Source: Diaporthe sp. PMI_573
Taxonomy: Eukaryota; Ascomycota; Sordariomycetes; Diaporthales; Diaporthaceae
Direction: 5' to 3'
Length of the DNA stretch: 64,000 bases
NCBI GenBank assembly: GCA_021399435.1
Contig: JAJTUP010000021.1
Coordinates: 930,001 to 994,000 of the forward strand
Each line of letters opens with the position of its first letter. Position 1 is the stretch's first letter. Below are positions 31,358 to 43,759 of this stretch, in pieces. Both the position numbers and the translations under genes were made by a program. Under the pieces are notes generated by a model. That model worked only from the letters and a program-made list of their open reading frames with translations. It was not told the origin of the DNA and searched no databases.

Positions 31358-32035
31358 TTAAGCTACAACCCCTGAAGCGGCTACCACAATAGGCACCCGC
31401 TGGGATTCCGTCTGCGCCTGCGCAAGATGCTCTTTACTCGTCTTCCTCTTCAGCTCATCGATGACCTTCTGGCATAGGTCCCTGTGAGCAGCCTCGAAGC
31501 TCCTGACCACAAAGGGCTTGACGATCACGTTGCACTCTACCCTCGCGTACTCAACCAGCTCCCACTCCCCGGCCCCGGGAGAGCTCAGCCCCACGCCATC
31601 GACAATGTCGTGGAGGTCGTCTCTCGCGATTCCGTCCGAGCCCGCGCGGCCCGCCCTCTCGAACTCGGCACCGAGATCGCGCCTCTGGACCTCATAGGTT
31701 GACCACACTTTCACGCCGCCTTGCGCGTCCGCGCGGCATCGCACCCCAGCCGGGATGGACTGAAAAGTGGCCGGGATCTTGAGGTCCTTGTAGAGGCCAA
31801 GAAGGGGAACGATGGCGACGCGCTCAAAAACTTCGTAGCATTCGATCCTGGCGCCGTCCTCCGCGAAGAATGGATCTGACGTAACGTCCTTCTCCACTGG
31901 CCTCCGGTTGTACCGCAACAGGTACGGATGTGGTGTTATAAGCGGCTCGTAAGCCTGCAGGTGTTGTATAACAAGGTCTGGAGATAGGTAGGCCGGCAGA
32001 GGGAAATGCAGCTCTATCGTGTGAGATGCTGGCAT
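31358..32035 (-). CDS. Hypothetical protein, DUF7053-like
   Basis: A single-exon frame of 225 residues beginning MPASHTIELHFPLPAYLSPD. The start, with a polar strand followed by a helix (LVIQHLQAYEPLITPHPYL), and the block CYEVFERVAIVPLLG... recall the fungal DUF7053 family, a START-like fold inferred from memory rather than a search. The middle contains YEVQRR, and the end is a helix rich in charged residues (VIDELKRKTSKEHLA). No signal peptide or membrane segment is seen. Function is unknown. The clean frame and the fit to codon use in the neighbouring genes support it as real. Confidence 0.65.
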   Translation of the reverse strand: MPASHTIELHFPLPAYLSPDLVIQHLQAYEPLITPHPYLLRYNRRPVEKDVTSDPFFAEDGARIECYEVFERVAIVPLLGLYKDLKIPATFQSIPAGVRCRADAQGGVKVWSTYEVQRRDLGAEFERAGRAGSDGIARDDLHDIVDGVGLSSPGAGEWELVEYARVECNVIVKPFVVRSFEAAHRDLCQKVIDELKRKTSKEHLAQAQTESQRVPIVVAASGVVA

Positions 32036-35000
32036 CTTAATAGTCGCACGGCGCTGAGAGTGTGAGGCGATAGGGAGATGCGATGCGCTGATAATAAGGC
32101 TGGAATGGCTGTGCGATCAGATGGGTCCCCGGAAAACTACGCAGTTCTTGTGAAGCGTTGGGTAGTCTGTGCCTTGAAGCTGCTATGCCGCCAGCAAAGC
32201 CTGGATTGATCTGGAGGGTGGGTAGGCAGAGACGCTCTTGGTGCAGGCCAAAGTTTGTCTATGGGGACGGCTTCGACAATGGCCGAGCTGGCTTTGTTTG
32301 ATGTGACGCGACGCCTCCAACCGAAGATGGCTTTAGTGAAACGGATTCTGGTCCAAGTTTCTCACACAAGGTTTAGGACAATTCCAACAAAGAATAGTAT
32401 ATAGAGTTTGAATGGGCAAGCCGATGTGATGATGGCCATCTAGTCTTGAGCTCGAGGTTCAGCAATCAGTCGGCGGCTGTGTTTGCTGCGGCTGAATATG
32501 GCTCCGGGGTTGTCCTGCGGCGCAGTTGGCGACTTTGCTCGTGGGTCCGTCCCTCCGATTCCTCTCGATGTCACCTGAAAAGTGAGTTGTCAGAACCGAG
32601 CACTACTGTTAGCGTTCGGTCGGCCGCTCTCCGCTTTGACCTCATGGAAACGAGTATGTCGAGCGCTAGGAATGTCAGCATTGGACCCTGAAACAGGCCT
32701 GGAGGGCTATATTTGGCACCCGCCATTGCGCTCGGCGCCTTAGGCGGCGAAGGAGCTGCTGGAGCTGTGCAGAGCCGGGAGAAGCTCCAACACCCTCCTG
32801 CCTTTCAATCCAGTGATGAAGGACAGCTGTGAGTGAAGACGCGTGTGCACCTGCTCATGCTGGCGTATGGATAAAACCAAGCGGCCGAGCCCCAAAGTGT
32901 CCGGAGCCAAGCTCGGCTACCAGAGCAGTGGATATCCGAAAACCTTGACCTTGGTTTCGTCCGTGTTGTCGGGTTACCTCTCACGCCACGGCGAAGGCGT
33001 CGGTGATAAGGCGGCCGGAAACACTTGAGCAGCCAACCACCGCTACAGGAAGCTTGAGCGACCGAGCAGCGATCCATTGCTGCAGGTCCCATCGAATGTC
33101 AGTTTCCACATAACTGCCTGGATGTCAAGCCCACCCAACAATCTACGAGATCAACTGGGTATCGGTTGTCGATAGACTTATGCGAGTGGGTCGCCCGTGA
33201 CGTGGAAACGGTTTATGGGCCCCAAGCGTACAAAAAGAGAGCGCGGCGAAGCTGACGCTGCCAGTCGACAACCAAAGACCCGCCTGGCTTCAGACTGCCA
33301 AACACGCGCCGCTCATGCATTGATACCTCACGGGACAGCCATCTCGCCATCTTCGAACCCAAAGAAACCCAAATGCGGTCTCGCGGCATGAGGAGTCTTC
33401 ACCGCCGTTGGCAGCTGTGGCACGACACGTGCAAGCGTGTCTCGTCTTCGAAGTCAGCAGCTGTATGAAGTCTGTACATCAAAGCGACACATGTCGCGTG
33501 CAGTAGGCCCAAAGGCAGACCAGAAGAAATTTCATCCTAGTCTTCCTCTTGTTCTGCCAGCGCGACAAGCGGCGTGGAAAGAGATGGCGGTGAAGGTGAA
33601 GCGATGCCACTTCCAGGCAGTCTGGCAGTTGGGCTGCAGCTCTGGCGCGACTGATTCAATGCAAGTCAATGCTAGCTCCCGAGCGGCCACTGCAGGAGAA
33701 GGTGGCAATGGTTTGCCGGCCTCGACGTCGCATTGTCCCCATGCAAGATTAGCTCACTGAGCCCCGGGGGTCCTCGGGCGTTTGGCCTGGGATCTCAACT
33801 AAATACCACCTGTCGAGTCCAACGGTAGCCGAGATGAGTTTCGGAAGGCAGCAGGCCGGCACCCATGATAGACGATCAGTCGAACGGGTGTATATCCGGA
33901 TGGGCCCCCTCTCTGTGCACACTGAGAACGGAGATGCATCTTGACACCCACTGGACCGTCCCGCTATGCGATCACGATACCAGCCCAGGGTGGGCATCCC
34001 ATTAGAATCCCTGTCGAACCCACTTCGCGCACCCACTTCGGAGGGGTAGAAATGTCACGGTGACTCCCGTCCAGCAACACATGGTTGGGATGGATGGATG
34101 AGTGGATTGGATGGACACAGGGCCTGTTAGGAAGAATGAAACGGCCGCGCAGTTTGTTTTGGGTGTCCTGGGTTACCTGCCAGCCCTATCTGCTTGTTTG
34201 CCCCCCGGGTCGTGTGAAGCTGTCTGCTGGCGGGCCATGGTGGTGATCATGTTCCCACTTCCCCATGATCAAGCGCGGGCCGGTGGGAGCACAGACATCG
34301 GGACTAGCATCGCGTAGTTGGCCGAATTTGTTGCGCGCTGTTTTTTTTTGTTTTTTTTTCTTCTGCGAACAGCGGCACGGGCAGAGGAAAAACGTGGATG
34401 ACCAGACCACGCTGCTGTCGGCGTCCAGGCCGAGGGTGCAATCACCAAGGAGAGGAATTATCCGCCTGACGAGATTAAGATACCAATCAAGACTGTCGCA
34501 TTGTCTCAATACTCAAACGCTGGGCCCACATGCATGCAGGCTGCTGGTTGGCTGCATCGGGTAACTTGGGGGCAAGAGAAGAAATGATGGATGGATAATG
34601 TGTGGTCAATGAAAGAAGGCAGGGCCCGGTACACAGTACCGTGGGTGGGCTGCCAGGCTGCGTGGAGTCCGGTGCTGGACGACAGAGCAGGTGTGACACC
34701 TCGAGGCCAATGAAGCTTCCCCCCAGCCATCCAAATCAAAAAAAAAAACCACCTACCTTGCCATGCCCACGCCCTGCAGTCTCTTGGGAGGGTGTCTCTA
34801 TTTGACCCGTCATGCGCTGCTCCTCGGGACCAGTCAAGCACGTTGCGATATGATGGCTTCTCCTGCTCCCACTCCTGTCATTCTATTTCCCGTCGCCACT
34901 CCCCACTTGCCGCGAAAATAACAAGAGCAGGGAACATCTGGAGGGGACAAGAGTAGACAAGAGGAGCTGACAAGACTCTGGTACATACGGACCTTAGTTG

Positions 35001-36362
35001 AGACACCCCTACCTGCCCTGCCACCCATTGCCCTCCATCCCTACGGCCAGGGATTAGGGTTTGGCGCATTTTCTTGTCCTCTGCTGCCACGCATGAACTC
35101 GTCATTCTCGAACTCTTTGCCGTCCTTCGACTTCCCACAACTCCTGGCTCCTTATCAGCAAACAGCATTCGGCGCCGTCATACTTCGACACCCTTCGCGA
35201 CGGAGGAGCTGAGCTGCAAGCCAGGAGGATATGCAACAATAACAGCTGATTGGGTTACACAACCTGCCCCAGCACGCCAATCCGGAACAAGAGAGCCCCC
35301 TCCCTCGCGATCGCAACGACTCATTGGCCCCCTTTTACCTACTTTCTTTCTCGGCCTCCTTTGCATGAACCGGACTGTCGGGATCCAAAGAAACACCTCG
35401 CGGACCAGGGCTACTAAAACCCCCGTCTACCTGCGCCTCATATAGAGCCACGGCTGGAGGCGCCACCGATTCAACAAGCAGTGCACGAAAAAGTCTCGCT
35501 GTCCCAAAGTCGTCGGACCCGTCGCTGCAAATTCGACTTCTTTACACTTGGCACGCCCCTGCCCAGCAAGCCACTCATGAGTTTTACAACCCAAGGACAT
35601 CGCGCGCCCAGTTCCTCCGATATCCAGAATGGCCGCGGCCGAGGTCCTAGCATTCGCCGCAAGCGATGGCTGGCATGCGGCCCCGAGTTTCTCTAGGACT
35701 GCCCGCCAGGGTGAAGGATCTCGATGCAGAGGGGATAAGCAGGTTGGCATACGATTACAATCGCAACTGAGCCTCATCTCGGAGGCTTGGATTCAATTGC
35801 GGAGTTCACCCGTGAGTTTCCATCATTTTGTCAGGATTGTTTGGACACCGCGCACCGTCTGTTTCTGTCTTATCGCGGGCTCGGCCTAGTCCGTTCATCG
35901 ATTCAGCGTTCCGAATATCTGGTTCGCGCTGCGGCCGTGTACTGCATGGTGCTGGTGCCCGGAGTTGGAGACCGCGTCTCTCCTAGGCCGGTGCCAATGT
36001 CAGCACTCCCCCGTTGAACTAGCTTTGCGGCCGTCTAAGGTTCAACCATGCGACTGGTCCTTCCCAAAGCTTATACTGACTGGTGATCTCTATAGCAGTC
36101 CGCCAGCTCAAAAGACCGCCCGACCAACCCACTCATCGTCCCCGACTTCTGCTCGCCGAGATGGTCGCGCACCCGGCGCCTACCAGCCCCATCTATCGAC
36201 GATTCGCAATCATCTGTGGATTTGCGCAACCTCAGCAGCACAGATTCAGCGGCCGAGCTACGCCGCCTGGGCCCCGAAACTCACGACGCGCCTTTGCCAA
36301 GCTCCCAAGCAAGCCGACAGCGCCGTGATGATCGCGATGCCGATCTGCTAGCCGACCCGAAC
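32036..36362. other. Long gene-free region before the giant repeat protein
   Basis: About 4.3 kb with no convincing gene. It must hold the promoter of the 31.4-32.0 kb gene and the promoter and leader of the giant gene. A T-rich tract lies at 34341-34360. Just before 36363 the frame of the giant protein is open from about 36102, directly after a good acceptor (CTATAGCAG), without an ATG. This suggests a coding 5' exon farther upstream that I could not locate. Other open frames here show no motif. Confidence 0.45.
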
Positions 36363-39300
36363 ATGGATCTGATCGATTTCGGGTCAGATGAGGGGTTTAT
36401 TCAAGCCGCAGGAAAGAAAAAGAAGAAGCAGACGACGTCCTTCAACTGGCTTGAGGACGAAAATGACAAGAAGGATGGGGATGCCAATGAGGAGGGCGGC
36501 GACGGCAATAAAGATCCAAATGACGGCGATGCGGGCGCTGGCGGCAACGCTGGCGGAGATGGTGGAGGCGATGACGGCGGTAAGAAAGACGACGACAAGA
36601 ACGGTGCCGAAGCCGCTCCTGACGATATTTGGGGATTTTCCACCGTCGGCAGCAAGAAGAAGAAGAACAAGGACAAGACCGCAGATGCTTTTGGCCTGCC
36701 AGAGGTACCACCGGTGTCTACCGACTTTCACGAGATCAAACTGGACGATTCGGGGGGAGCAAGTAGCCTGGATTTCGGTCTAAGCCCAAAGACCGAAAAA
36801 TCGAAAACGGGCATCAGCGCGTGGACATCCGGCTGGGGTGGCGGCGGCTGGGGCTGGGGAGGTCTCGGCGGCTCACAAACGGAAGCCAGCAAGCCTGCCC
36901 AAGAGGAGAAAACGGAATACCCGGCTGACGACAGCCCGTGGGGCATCAACCGCCCAAAGCCAAAGAAGAAGGAAACTTCTACATTCTCTTTCGGGGCTCT
37001 TGGCGAGGACGACGGGTCCAAGGACGCGAACAACTTCGATTTTCTAGGAGGCAGCAAGTCGTCTGGGGCGAAAGATGCCGGCGCGTTCTCTTGGGGCGCG
37101 CCAAAACCCAAGACGGGCGATGATGATTTCTGGGGCAACCTAAGCAACAAGAAGGACGAACCGCCCAAGGAGGAAGAGAAACCGGCCGAGGAGGCCGCTG
37201 ACGACATATGGGGGTGGTCCTCGACGAAAAAGGATGTAAGTCTCTCAGAGTTTAGTTATCGTAATGGCGAAGCCTACTCTTTGTCGCACATTGTTTTAAC
37301 ATGCGTATTCGACAGAAGAAGAAAAAGGGCAAGGTGACTGTTATAGAAGAGTCGCAATCAGCAGATGCGTCTCAAGACGACCCCCCACCCGAAACACCTG
37401 ATGCTCCAGAAGCCAGCGATAAGCAACCGGAATCTGCCTTGACTCCAGACGAGGAGGCCGAGCTTCTAAAATTACAGACTAAGAAGGACATTGGCAGCAA
37501 ATTGACCAAAAAACAAACGGACAGGTACAAAATTCTGACCGACAAAGTTGAGGAAGCGGCCAAGGCAGCGGAGGCATTAGCATCCAAACCCGCTGAGTCC
37601 GCGCGTGGCGATCCCGTTGATTTGCTTGATGGCACTGGGGCGCCTGCCGACGTTGACCCAGCTGGCGGCTCTGCTCCCCTCGACGACGCCCAGGCCGAAG
37701 CAGACGAAATGGCGCGGATCATTCAGGAGGAAGAGGAGGAGATGACCCAGCTTAGGGGGAAGAAGAAGCTGAAAAAGCCCGACAAAGATCGCCTGCGAAT
37801 CCTGGAAGACCGCGCCGATGAACGCCTTCGAGAAGCCGAAGAAAAGGCAGCAGCCAGCGGGACCAATGGGCAAGATGACGTCACCCCCGAAGTCGTCGAT
37901 GTCCCAGCCGGAGACTCGGCCCCAGGTGAAGATCCCGTGCCTGAAATTGACGCCGCGCAGGCCGAAGCGGACGAGAAGGCCAGAATCGCTCGAGAGGAAG
38001 AGGAAGAGATGGCCGAGCTCAGGTCGAAGAAGAAGCTGAAAAGAGCGGACAAAGACCGGCTCCAGGAACTCGAGGACCGGGCTGCAAGTCGAGCTCGCGA
38101 GGCGGAAGAATTGGCCGCTGCGGCACAGGCTGAGGCTGACGCCGCGCAGGCTGCAGCCGCACAAGCTGAAGCCGACGAAAAGGCCAGGATCGTCCAGGAG
38201 GAAGAGGAAGAATTGGCCCAACTCCAAGCGAAAAAGAAATTGAAAAGCGCGGACAAGGAGCGTATTCGAATCCTCGAGGAAAATGCTGACTTACGCGCCC
38301 GCGAAGCTCAAATTGCTCAACCGGACGAACTTAGCCCAGAGAGTGGCGCAGACAGCAACGAGTTCAAGAGCGACGAAACGGCCCCGACTTCCGTAGACGA
38401 CGCCGGCGCGCAAGCCGAGAAGGACGAGAACGCGCGACTCATCGAGCAAGAACAGCTCGAGATTGAGTTGTTACTGTCCAAGTCGAAGCTCAAAAAGGCC
38501 GATAAAACTAGGCTCAAGGAACTTCAGGACAACAGGGAAAGACGCGAGCAGGACGCTGCGGCCAAGGCAGACGCCGCCGCTGTTCCGGATACAATCGACG
38601 AGAGCCTACCCCCGGCCGAGGATGCACCCACTAGTGGCGATGTCGTGGAGCCAAACCCAAGCGAGGGGTATGAGCTGGCCAAAAAGCTGATCGAGGAAGA
38701 GGAGCTCGAACTCGAGCTGTTGTTGTCCAAATCAAAACTCAAAAAGGCGGAAAAGGCACGCTTGAACGAGCTCCAGGACAACAGAGACCAGCGGGAATAC
38801 GAAGCCGCTGCTAAAGCCGCGTCTGAACCGGCCCCCGACAGCGCCGAGCCACCAGCTGACGGCGCCCTTGACAGTGGCCCGGTCTTGGACGAGGCTCCTA
38901 TCGATGAGGCCGCGGCACAAGAGGCATTGGTCGCCGCCGAGGAGAGTGAGCTCACAGATCTCTTATCCAAGGCGAAGCTCAAGAAGGCGGAGAAGGCACG
39001 GCTCAAGGAGCTTCAAGATCGCAAAGACCAGCGCGACAAGGAGGCCAGAATGGCGGCAGAGAAAGCCGAGGAAGACGAACGTCTAGCGCGCGAGAATGCC
39101 GAACAAGAAGCCCGGGAGCTCGAGGAGCGCAAGCGCCGTGAGGAGATTGAAGCCGAGGAGGCTGAGATCACCTCGCTAAAGTCCAAAAAGAAGCTCAAGA
39201 AGTCTGAGAAGGACCGTCTATCCGAACTGGAATTCCGAGCACAAGACCGCGCATCAGCCGAAGCTGAGAAACTGGCTGCAGAACTCCTCAAAGAAGACGC

Positions 39301-42300
39301 CGAAAACGAGGTCAACAAGCACGAATCGAAGGCTTCCAAAGGTTTCTCCTGGGCCGATGACGATCCAGCCGACGACAATGGCGCAGGCGACGACTGGATG
39401 GACTGGGGGCTGAGCAGCTCCAAGAAGCTCAAAAAGAAAGACAAGTCAAGCCCGTTGATCGAGTTCGGCGGTACCAGCGATGCCCTAGCTGTGCTAGATG
39501 TACCACCAGCTATTCCCGAGGCGGACGCTTTCGACTTTGGTTGGGGCAAGCCGAAGAAGAAGGACGTACAGTCGCCCGCTGACGACCTCTGGAGCTTCGG
39601 TGGCAGTTCCAAGAAGAAATCAAAGAACCCTCCCGCTGAGGTGGTTGACGACCCGATCAAGGCCGATTTCATGGGCGATACCAAGGACAAGATGGGGGGA
39701 GACGACTTTTGGTCGACATTTGGCGTTGATAAAAAGGACAAGAGTTCTCGTAAGAACGCCCTGGCCACGCAGCCCCCACCACCAGCACCTACACCTCCAT
39801 GTATGGATCTGACAGAAACAGAAGTCGACGCACATGACGCCGGGGATGCATGGGACGACCCAAGTGGTTCTACGGAACTGAGCAGGAGCAAGTCCAAGTC
39901 GTCGGACAAAGACTCCAAAAAGTCCTCCAAAGAGCCCAAGCTCAGCAAGAAGGAGCTCGAGAAGCTGGAGAAGGAAAAGAAAAAGGCCGAGAAGGAGCAG
40001 AAAGAGCGCGAGAAGCGCGAGGCCGAGGAAGCGGCTGAGAAAGAGAGAATCGCAGAGGAAGAGCGACTCGCCGCTGAAGCCAAGGCCGAGGAAGAGAGGC
40101 TGGCTCGCGAGGCTGAGGAGCTGGCCAGGCAGGAGGAGGAAGCGAAGCAAGCAGCTATCGATGCCGTCGCGCTGGAGGAGGCCGATCTGGCCGTCTTGCA
40201 GGCCAAAAAGGACTCCGGCAAGAAACTCACCAAAAAGGACAAGGAAAAGTATGACAAGCTCTACGCCAGCTGCCAGGCGCGTGCGGACGAAAAGGCTGCC
40301 CAGGAGGCTGCCGAACAGGCCGAGCGAGACGAGGAAGAAAGGCTGGCACGCGAGGCTGAGGAGCTCGCCCGCCAGCAGGAAATCGAAAAGGAGGAGGCCG
40401 AGCTCCAAGAGCTGCAGAAGAAGAAAGATTCCGGGAGGAAGCTGCTCAAGAAGGACAAGGAGAAATACGACCTGCTGCGGGCGAACAAGAAAGCTCGAGA
40501 CAAGGCTGCCGAAGTGGCCAGCGACCCCAAGGACGAAGCTGCGCCGGCGGACGGCGACAAGGCTGACGATGACTTCGACAAGGACCTAGCCAAGCTGGAC
40601 GCGAATCAGCTCGACGAACTGGACCAGTTCCTGTCCTCCCCCACAAAGCCGACGGCAAGGGCGGCGGAGGTGGATCCGTTCGACTTCTGGGGTGCATCCA
40701 AGAAGTCGCCTAAGCCCAAAATGGGCAAGAGTCCTGGGGCTGAACCTGTAAGTGCATGTCTATTGCAACCCCCCCTTGCGCCCCTTGCGCCCCTCGCCCC
40801 CTGCCACCCACCCCAGCACTCCCAATTTCCACAACACCAACGCCCATTGTTGGCGTCCTGGTGTTCATCTCAGTTTTCTCATGTTCAAATCTGTCGGCCC
40901 CCAGCCGAGATTGCACATGCTGAGTCATACAAGCTTCTCGAAGCTACCACGAGCCGTAGCGCCACGGTCGAGAACTCGGCGGCCAAGGATGTGGTAGCTG
41001 GTGCCTGGTCCGCCTGGCAGGACACGTACCCATCGTCGCGACCCAGGCCAGAGACACAATTTGGCGGCGAGGTCGATCACCATGACTTGGACACCGCTAC
41101 CAGCGCGCCGGCCTCTACTCCATCACCAGCACTCATGAAGGGTCGAAAGTCCGTGGGTGGCAAGATTGCTGACAGATTAAAGGCATTTGAGGCTACCATC
41201 CCGCCGCCACCTCCTGCTCCAGTTTCTGACGCTATCCCGCCGCCACCTCCGCCCCCACCAGCGGAACCAGTGGCCGAGGACGGCAAAAAGAAGAAAAAGT
41301 CCAAGAGCAGGGCTGCTGAGATTCCTGGAAGCTTCCCGGTCGAGGAAGATGAGCAGCTCCCAGACGACATAGTGGAGGTCATCGAAATGTCTCCTAAGAT
41401 TAAGAAGAGCAAGAAGTCAAAGTCCAAGACTGAGGACGCGGCCTCCGTCCCGCCTCCGCCCCCGCCTCCGCCTGCCGTGCCGGACGCACCTCTCTCACCA
41501 CCACCCGAGGTCGTGGTCGAGCCCAAGAAGGACGGCAAGAAGGAGCGGGCCAAGATCAACCGTGATGGCGGCTCGAGTTGGGGCATGTGGTCCGCGTCAA
41601 CACCAAGCGGCAAGGAAAAGAAGTCTTCCAAGCCCAAGGCTTCCGAGGAGCCCAGAAGGGAGAAGAAGTCGCGCTCACCCGAGAAGGAGGAGAAGCTGTC
41701 GGCCCCGGGCTCGTCGTCCGACAAGGCAGAGCGCAGCGAGCGTGTCAGGGATATGGCCAAGGAGACTCCAGTCCGGCCCAAGCTCATGAGCGTGTTCAAC
41801 AGCACGCCCCCGATCTCTCGGTCCATGTCAACACGCGAAAAACGCCCCAAGGAGGGCAAGTCATCACGTCGCAGCTCATTCGACGTGCCGAGTGGTATCG
41901 TCTCGCCGCCACCTGAGGATGAGGTGCCCACGATGAGCTCCAAGGCGGCCAGGATTCTCGGCGTGGGCATCGGCGATCCCCTGGGAAGGTCCAGCAGTAA
42001 GCGCAAGAAGACCTCGAGGACAGTTGAAGAGGATGACATCGTCATGGTCGGTGCCAACGATGCAATGGAGTCGAGTCCCGACAAGTCCTCGCGCCGGAGG
42101 CACAAGGTAAGCCGCCAACTGCCCGCATACATCTGTTGCGCTCTAACATACTGACAAGACATTGAAACAGCAATACCCACGTGAAGATGACGACATTGTC
42201 ATGGTTGACGCAGCAGACGCAACTCCACCGCCTGGCCTCCGGCGGTCAAATACCAGCGGGTCTGCTAAGAAGGGCTTTGGGGCCTTGTTTGGCGGGATAC

Positions 42301-43316
42301 TACCAACCCCGAAGACTGACCCAAAACCTGAGCTGCGCCGACGGAACACGCATCACACGACGGACGCTGAGGACGGGGGCGCCGCGACGGATGTCGACGC
42401 TGAGGCGCGAAAGGCTGCTCGTCGCTTACGCAGAGCCGAAAGAGAAGCCGCCGACAAGGAGGCAGAGGATTCTCGCCGTACAAAGGATGAGGCGCGCCGT
42501 GAGAAGCGTCGAAGGCAGGAGGAAGAAGAGCGGGAGGCGCGCCGTGCTGAGCGACGCGTAGCCAAGTCTCGTCAAGAGGAGGAGCGCAGAGCCGCCGAGG
42601 AAAAGGAGGCAGCTCGTGAGGAGCGCAGGAGGCAGAAGCGGCTCGAGCGTCAGCAGGAGCGGGAAAGTGCTGCGGCCAATGGCGAGACCGCTGTTGAAGA
42701 TGACGAAGCCAGGCGGGCTGCACGGCGTGAAAGACGCAAGGCTCGTGCCGCCGAGAGCGACCGTGAGCACGAGCAGCGGCACGCCGATGACGACGAAGAG
42801 CGCCGTCGCCGGCGAGCTGAGCGACGCGCTGCTCGTGACACGGCTGAGGGCAAAACATCGTCGCGTCGCCGCCCCGAGCGCGCGGATGATGACCTCGGCC
42901 GCCCGTCCAAGATATCACGTCGACACACCGATGGCTTGGACAAGCTGTTCCGGAAGCCTGAGCCGAATCCTAACCCGTGGCCACACTCGGGGACGTCGAG
43001 CTGGGTCAAGGACCACAGTGATGCGGGCCCGCCACCCGAAGATGCGGAGGTTCTCAATGAAGCCATGGAGGACATGGATGACGACGCCGCCCGCCACGAG
43101 CGAAGACGGCGGAGAAAGTACGGCGATGGGGTGGTCGACATAGAAGTGGGCGACGAGGACGGCGAGCGCAGGCGCAGGAAGAGGAGGGAGGAGAGAGCTG
43201 GAGGGAGTGATGGTAGCGGAGAAAGGAAGAGACACAGCTACGTCGGAGACGCATATGCCACTGCGACGCCTAGGAGCAGCGCAAGCAGCTGGTGGAAGAA
43301 GCTGAAGGGTAACTGA
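36363..43316 (+). CDS. Giant disordered repeat protein with WG motifs
   Basis: Four exons, 36363-37235, 37316-40747, about 40874-42106 and 42171-43316, give about 2,227 residues. The first ~290 residues hold short units of the form acidic-D-W-G-x-S-KKKxK (DDIWGFS, GWGGGGWGWGG, DSPWGIN, DDFWGN, DDIWGWS). Residues ~335-950 and ~1230-1360 contain ten degenerate helical repeats of ~45 residues built on EEEEMAELRSKKKLKRADK and ExLEDRA. More WG units occur between and after them (DWMDWGLSSSKK, FDFGWGKPKKK, FDFWGASKK). Then come two polyproline runs (~1545-1645) and an Arg/Glu-rich basic coiled coil (~1920-2090). No enzyme domain or membrane segment is seen. I do not recognise the family; a scaffold or condensate-forming protein is an inference. 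The start may lie in an unlocated upstream exon, and the intron at 40748-40873 is read-through compatible. Confidence 0.75.
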
Positions 43317-43759
43317 GGTGACGAGCTTATGATGGGATTGCAATTAGAACATGACTTGATGGACACGAAAGGGACGGAATGGATATGATGGACAATGACA
43401 ATTTGTGATGGGACGTGACCGAGGATGGTTCGTCGGCATGCATGGCTTGGGCTTGTATTGAAACGGGCACACTGAACCGACCAAGCGAGCGAGCACATTG
43501 GATTCTGGTACCACTTTGTCTTCGAATACCCCTACCTTTTTGAAGTATTTGGATAGTTTGTCTGGAATAAGATCTGAGACTAGACTCTTGGTAATGTTGC
43601 TTGGTCCCGGTTCCTTGCACAGCCCGTCGAGAAGGTGTGTCCTGTGATTCTGCATCTGAGATGTCCCTGTGCTCAAATGGCAACCAGAGGGTGGGTGACG
43701 CCAGACTTGGACGGTATGGCATAGACCCCAAAGCTCTGCCTCCTCAGCGGTCGCCTTCT
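43317..43759. other. Convergent spacer
   Basis: About 440 bases between the stops of the giant gene and the cupin gene. Nothing recognised. Confidence 0.4.

Noticed and set aside
39013..40257. Long minus-strand open frame (over 400 codons) opposite the giant gene
   Set aside because: It is the Ser/Leu-rich antisense of the Glu/Lys repeats. Similar antisense frames occur along the whole gene because of its codon bias, and no motif or splice structure supports them.
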